This document shows positions 29,868-33,293 of a stretch of 33,293 bases of DNA, piece by piece. The notes under the pieces are model-generated. The model was not told the DNA's origin, ran no database searches, and saw nothing but the letters and a program-made list of their open reading frames with translations. Location: the NCBI GenBank assembly GCA_004335835.1, contig RWJK01001405.1, positions 1-33,293 on the forward strand. Reading direction: 5' to 3'. The stretch is from Scenedesmus sp. ARA3. Lineage: Eukaryota; Chlorophyta; Chlorophyceae; Sphaeropleales; Scenedesmaceae. Positions within the stretch are counted from its first letter, which is position 1; every line of letters starts with the position of its first letter. Position numbers and translations under genes: made by a program.

Positions 29868-31504
29868 ATAAAGAAGGGTCGAGTAGGCAGCAGCAGCAGC
29901 AGTAGCAGCAGCAGAGGATGTTCAGGGCAGCTGCAGCTCATAGTGGTGGTTGATGTGGGCAAAGTTCATGCATGTGCGGGAGGGGGAAAGAGGGAGGCAG
30001 GTGCAGTAGGGGTCATGGTGATCTATAGTGGTGCAGCAGAGGAATGGTGAACAGCAGCGAATACGCAGGAACGGCTGTATTTGTGGACACAGGCTTGAAC
30101 AGGGCAGCAGCAGCCATGCAGAGAACAATGTCACGCATGTGCTATGCACTTCAGCAGTAGCAGCTGCCAGGAAAGTGAGGCGTGAACTTGCTGGCATGCA
30201 AACATGTGACAGCTGTCCCTTTGCTGCCCAGAATTGTGTTAGGAAATGCGGAATGATTGGCCTTTTTGATGGCCGTCTCGCAGTGTGAGAAGCATTTCAT
30301 GGCTGGCACCAACTGACGCAGGTGCTGTGTACATATGCACTGATGTTGCAATACGCACTGTACATGTGCTGGTGTGCCAGGGGCCAACAGGGCCCACAAG
30401 TCAAAATTTGCAGCATAGGGTTTTGCACATGTCCTAGCCTTAGGGCGGGGGGCTTCTGGACCAGCATTGCTTGAAGGTGCGCAGTGATGCTTTTGCCATG
30501 CTTAGAATCGTCCTAGTTATATGTCTCGGGCCGTCTATGCACAGCGGCAGATACACTGCTTGGCGCGCATGCACACAAGTGCTTTGTGGCTGTAGGGCCG
30601 CATTGGGAAACTGTTTGCAGCTGCAGGGCAACTGTAGAGGGCTGCACCTTGTTGCCAGCCAGCTGCTGTAGTGAGAGCTCTGACTGCAAGGATGCGTGCA
30701 TGTTGGCGACATTGCCAACCATGCGCTGATGACATCCATGTGCAGCAGCACATCATGTCCATGGCCATGATGGTGATGGATCGGTGCACCTGCCTGCGGG
30801 TGTGAGGGATTTGCATTCGGAGACTCGCATGCAGCATCCGCTATTCATGTGCTGATGATTGTTGATGATGCTGATTCGTTGTGCACGCGTTCAATGTTCA
30901 CGTGTTCGTGCACTGTTGTCAATAACACAGTGGCCATGCATATGTGGGTAGGGTTTGTGACTTGCTCGGGGTGGCATGCGTGGTTCTGCAGAACTAATGG
31001 GCGCAGACCTGTTGCAACAGTTATATTGTCACAGGGGCCGTGCACGATCATGGTGTCGTGGTTTTACTGTGGCTGCAGATCCTGTTTATTGCATGCGTGA
31101 TGCTTTCTGCATTTGTCAGCAGCATTGGTCAGCATAGCAGTGCCGTTGCTGGCTGCAGCCAGCTGACACATGGTGACACGTCACGAACGTGGTGTACAGG
31201 TCAGCGTGTAGCCGACTCAGACATGCGCAGAATATCAAGCGTTCTAGATTGTGTCTCAAGCGCTTGCTGTTGGGCCCCTTGGTTCAAAAGTGACGTACGA
31301 CTGCTCCACAAAGCTGTCGTAAAACGTATCCTTGGACCGGCACGTCATACGTAGCATGACAGTATCAGTTTGAACCGTGTCAGGCTGCGTTGAGGTGGGA
31401 CTTTCAGCTATATTGAGACGCGTAGTGTGTCAACGTGCGCCAGTCGACTTGCAAACAGCAACTGCACCAACGTCACAGCAGAGTGCGAGAAGAGGTCGCT
31501 TAGG
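29868..31504. other. Intergenic region between AHL and methyltransferase genes
   Basis: 1.6 kb without a recognisable gene on either strand. It should hold the AHL 3' UTR and the methyltransferase promoter. No TGTAA was seen soon after the AHL stop. Confidence 0.4.
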
Positions 31505-33293
31505 ATGCTGCAAATACAGCTGCCACGGCCTGCTGATGCCAAAAACTGTGGATCTACCTCTGGCCGCAGCACAGGCCAATTTTCTGTGCCGGGTTGCAGA
31601 GGCGGGTGCCCGGCCCGGGTGCGGGCAGCGGTGGTCATGGCTACCTCATCTACAACAAATGACACAGCACAGCCGGATTGGACAGGTGAGCCTGGCAAGG
31701 CTTTGGTACCAGTGCAACTCCTACCACAAGCTTCCTCGCACACATAAACTGCAGCTGCAGTCTGCGCAACTCGCACACCATACACAAGGAACCACTTTGG
31801 TGTGATGGAGGGAACGCAGCACACACCATCACTGCACTGCATTCCACATCTAGCTGCTCGTTACATGAAGCTGCACGGTGGAGCAGACTCCAAACCACTC
31901 TTTCACCGCCTTGCAGGTGACAAGCTGCTGTCCAGGGCTGTCAACTGGATGATTGCCAGCAAGCCAATCTTTGGCGTGATGAAGGCGGCAGCCAAGGCAG
32001 TCATGAAGCGCGCCAGCCGCAGAGCAGGCATGGACTGGGATGCACACGCACAGCAGATGCAGCAGACAGCTGAGGTGCGCCCAAATTGATCAGTTGATGT
32101 CAAGTGGCATAGACACACAGCAGCTACGCTTTGTGCTGAATCTGCCAGCCTGGTGAGTAACAAGCACGCAGCGCAGACTGTCACACTTCCATGCAGCCAG
32201 CCATCCCATCATGCAGCAGCACAGGTTCGGTGCACAATGACTCGCTGCTGTGGCTGCCTCTGGCTGCTGCCTAGCGCCTTGCCGACAATCTCAAGAGGCT
32301 TCTCATAAGAAGCTTCTTATCACCGTTGCCGCTGCTGCTGTCACTTTGCCTTTGCTTGCTTGCAGCTGCAGCTGCAGCAGCTGTGCCAGGAGTTCAGCCA
32401 GCAGCCGCACCCCGGCCTGCAGTACCCCTCATACTACACAGTGCCCTTCCATGCCTACGATGAGGGCAACCTGTGCTGGCAGGTACAAACCGTTTGAGTG
32501 GCACCCGCTTGAAAGATGGCCCAAGCAGCAAGTGGCTGGGCATGCAACACCTGCCAGGTGTATGCAGTGCACCTTTCTGCATAGGCCCTGCTTTTAGTCG
32601 CGCCTGACTTAAGTTGGTGCACTCCTCAAACAGCACGTAGAGCTAGCTGAACAGCTACTGTGTACGCCACCACGGGACACAGCAGCGCAGCAGCTCACCT
32701 GTTGCTTCTGCAAAAGTGCAATCGGCATGCCATGCAGGCCGCGTATGAGGTGGAGCCTGCCACCTGCGCTGTGGCGCTGCGTGCGTTCAAGGCAGAAGGC
32801 TTGACAGCACAGCAGGCCATGCAGAAGCAGCGAGGCGCTATCAACAGCCACATTCAGGTGAGGGAAGCCCTGCAGGGGGTGCTGCACACGCATGTAGAAG
32901 CGGCCTGCTGCTTGGATAGTGCTGCACCTTGCTCACACCGCGCTGCTGAACTTCTGCGGCTGAGGCAGTACTGGAGACCAGAAGTGCCTTGCCTGCTTCA
33001 CTGCACAGCCGCATCTGCACTGCAGTGATTGTTGAGCCGCTGTATCTGGGCGCAGTTGCTGGGTTGCTGCTGCTGTTGCTGCTGTTGCTGCTGCTGCTGC
33101 TGGCTTGTGCTTTGTTATCGCCTGACACCCTTTCAAAGTTTGAAGATCATGAGATTGTGCGCTTGCTCTTGCCCCTGGCCTGGCTCTGCCGCTGCAGGCC
33201 TATCATGCGCGCCACGGCCTGCGTGCCCCCAGCAGCATCCTGGACATCGGCTGCAGCACGGGCATCAGCAGCCGCTGGTACCAGGCTGCCTGG
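31505..33293 (+). CDS. Plastid-type SAM-dependent methyltransferase, cut by window end
   Basis: Exons 31505-31685, 31917-32074, 32366-32482, 32738-32857 and 33198 to the edge join in phase. The ATG at 31505 starts a basic, Ser/Ala-rich stretch ending RVRAAVVMA, like a chloroplast transit peptide. Then come PDWTG joined to DKLLSRAVNWMIASKPIFGV, YPSYYTVPFHAYDEGNLCWQ, AAYEVEPATCAVALRAF and the SAM-binding motif I SSILDIGCSTGISSRW. The DWTGD.LS, PFHAYDEGNL and LDIGCS order matches a conserved plastid methyltransferase-like protein of plants and algae (the Arabidopsis At4g29590 type, from memory). The substrate is unknown. The catalytic domain beyond motif I lies outside the window. An ATG at 31805 begins a competing open frame that runs through the acceptor at 31916; the conserved DWTG/D junction favours the upstream exon. 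Confidence 0.87.

Noticed and set aside
31805..32092. Methyltransferase start at the ATG at 31805, reading through 31916
   Set aside because: Acceptor TTGCAG at 31911-31916 and an upstream exon ending in PDWTG fit in phase and restore the conserved DWTGD junction. The 31805 frame upstream of the acceptor has no conserved residues.

Overview
This window reads as nuclear DNA of a green alga, most likely a chlorophycean. The genes are split into many short exons with GT-AG introns (donors mostly GTGAGN or GTGCGT, acceptors mostly GCAG). Alanine, serine and glutamine runs encoded by CAG/CTG triplets are everywhere, and the protein families are plant or plastid types. No bacterial operon signals, rRNA, tRNA or CRISPR structures were seen. 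All exon boundaries below were joined by eye, using splice-site sequence, reading phase and family alignment from memory.

Layout, left to right. (1) 1-3243 (+): 3' part of a CCP/Sushi plus Asp-box (BNR) repeat protein. (2) 3499-3775: a hairpin-rich insert with a 12-bp flanking direct repeat, SINE-like. (3) 4225-6219 (-): plastid/cyanobacterial-type HAD-like protein. (4) 6526-8228 (+): small ubiquitin-like, tail-anchored protein. It is followed after only 54 nt, in the same frame, by (5) 8283-13211 (+): dihydrofolate synthase, whose third-last intron holds a ~1.7-kb alternating purine/pyrimidine tract. (6) 14792-15441 (-): LRR fragment. (7) 16723-18772 (-): complete SKP1 in six exons. (8) 19045-19335 (-): last exons of an unrecognised gene. 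(9) 20198-25750 (-): plant-clade PP2C phosphatase with a very long RGG-rich tail. (10) 26011-26966 (-): small CS/HSP20-like protein. (11) 27515-29867 (+): AT-hook/PPC (AHL-type) DNA-binding protein. (12) 31505 to the right edge (+): plastid-type SAM methyltransferase, cut by the window end.

The genes are unrelated housekeeping and regulatory functions, so no pathway links the locus. Two things stand out. First, the ubiquitin-like ORF and the dihydrofolate synthase ORF look like one dicistronic unit: no ATG in any frame between the two start codons in the spliced model, and a single in-frame stop separating them. Second, three genes (DHFS, PP2C, AHL) carry local duplications that span a splice site. 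These give spare donors, spare acceptors or decayed extra copies of an exon inside introns, which suggests a recurrent process of exon-edge duplication in this genome.
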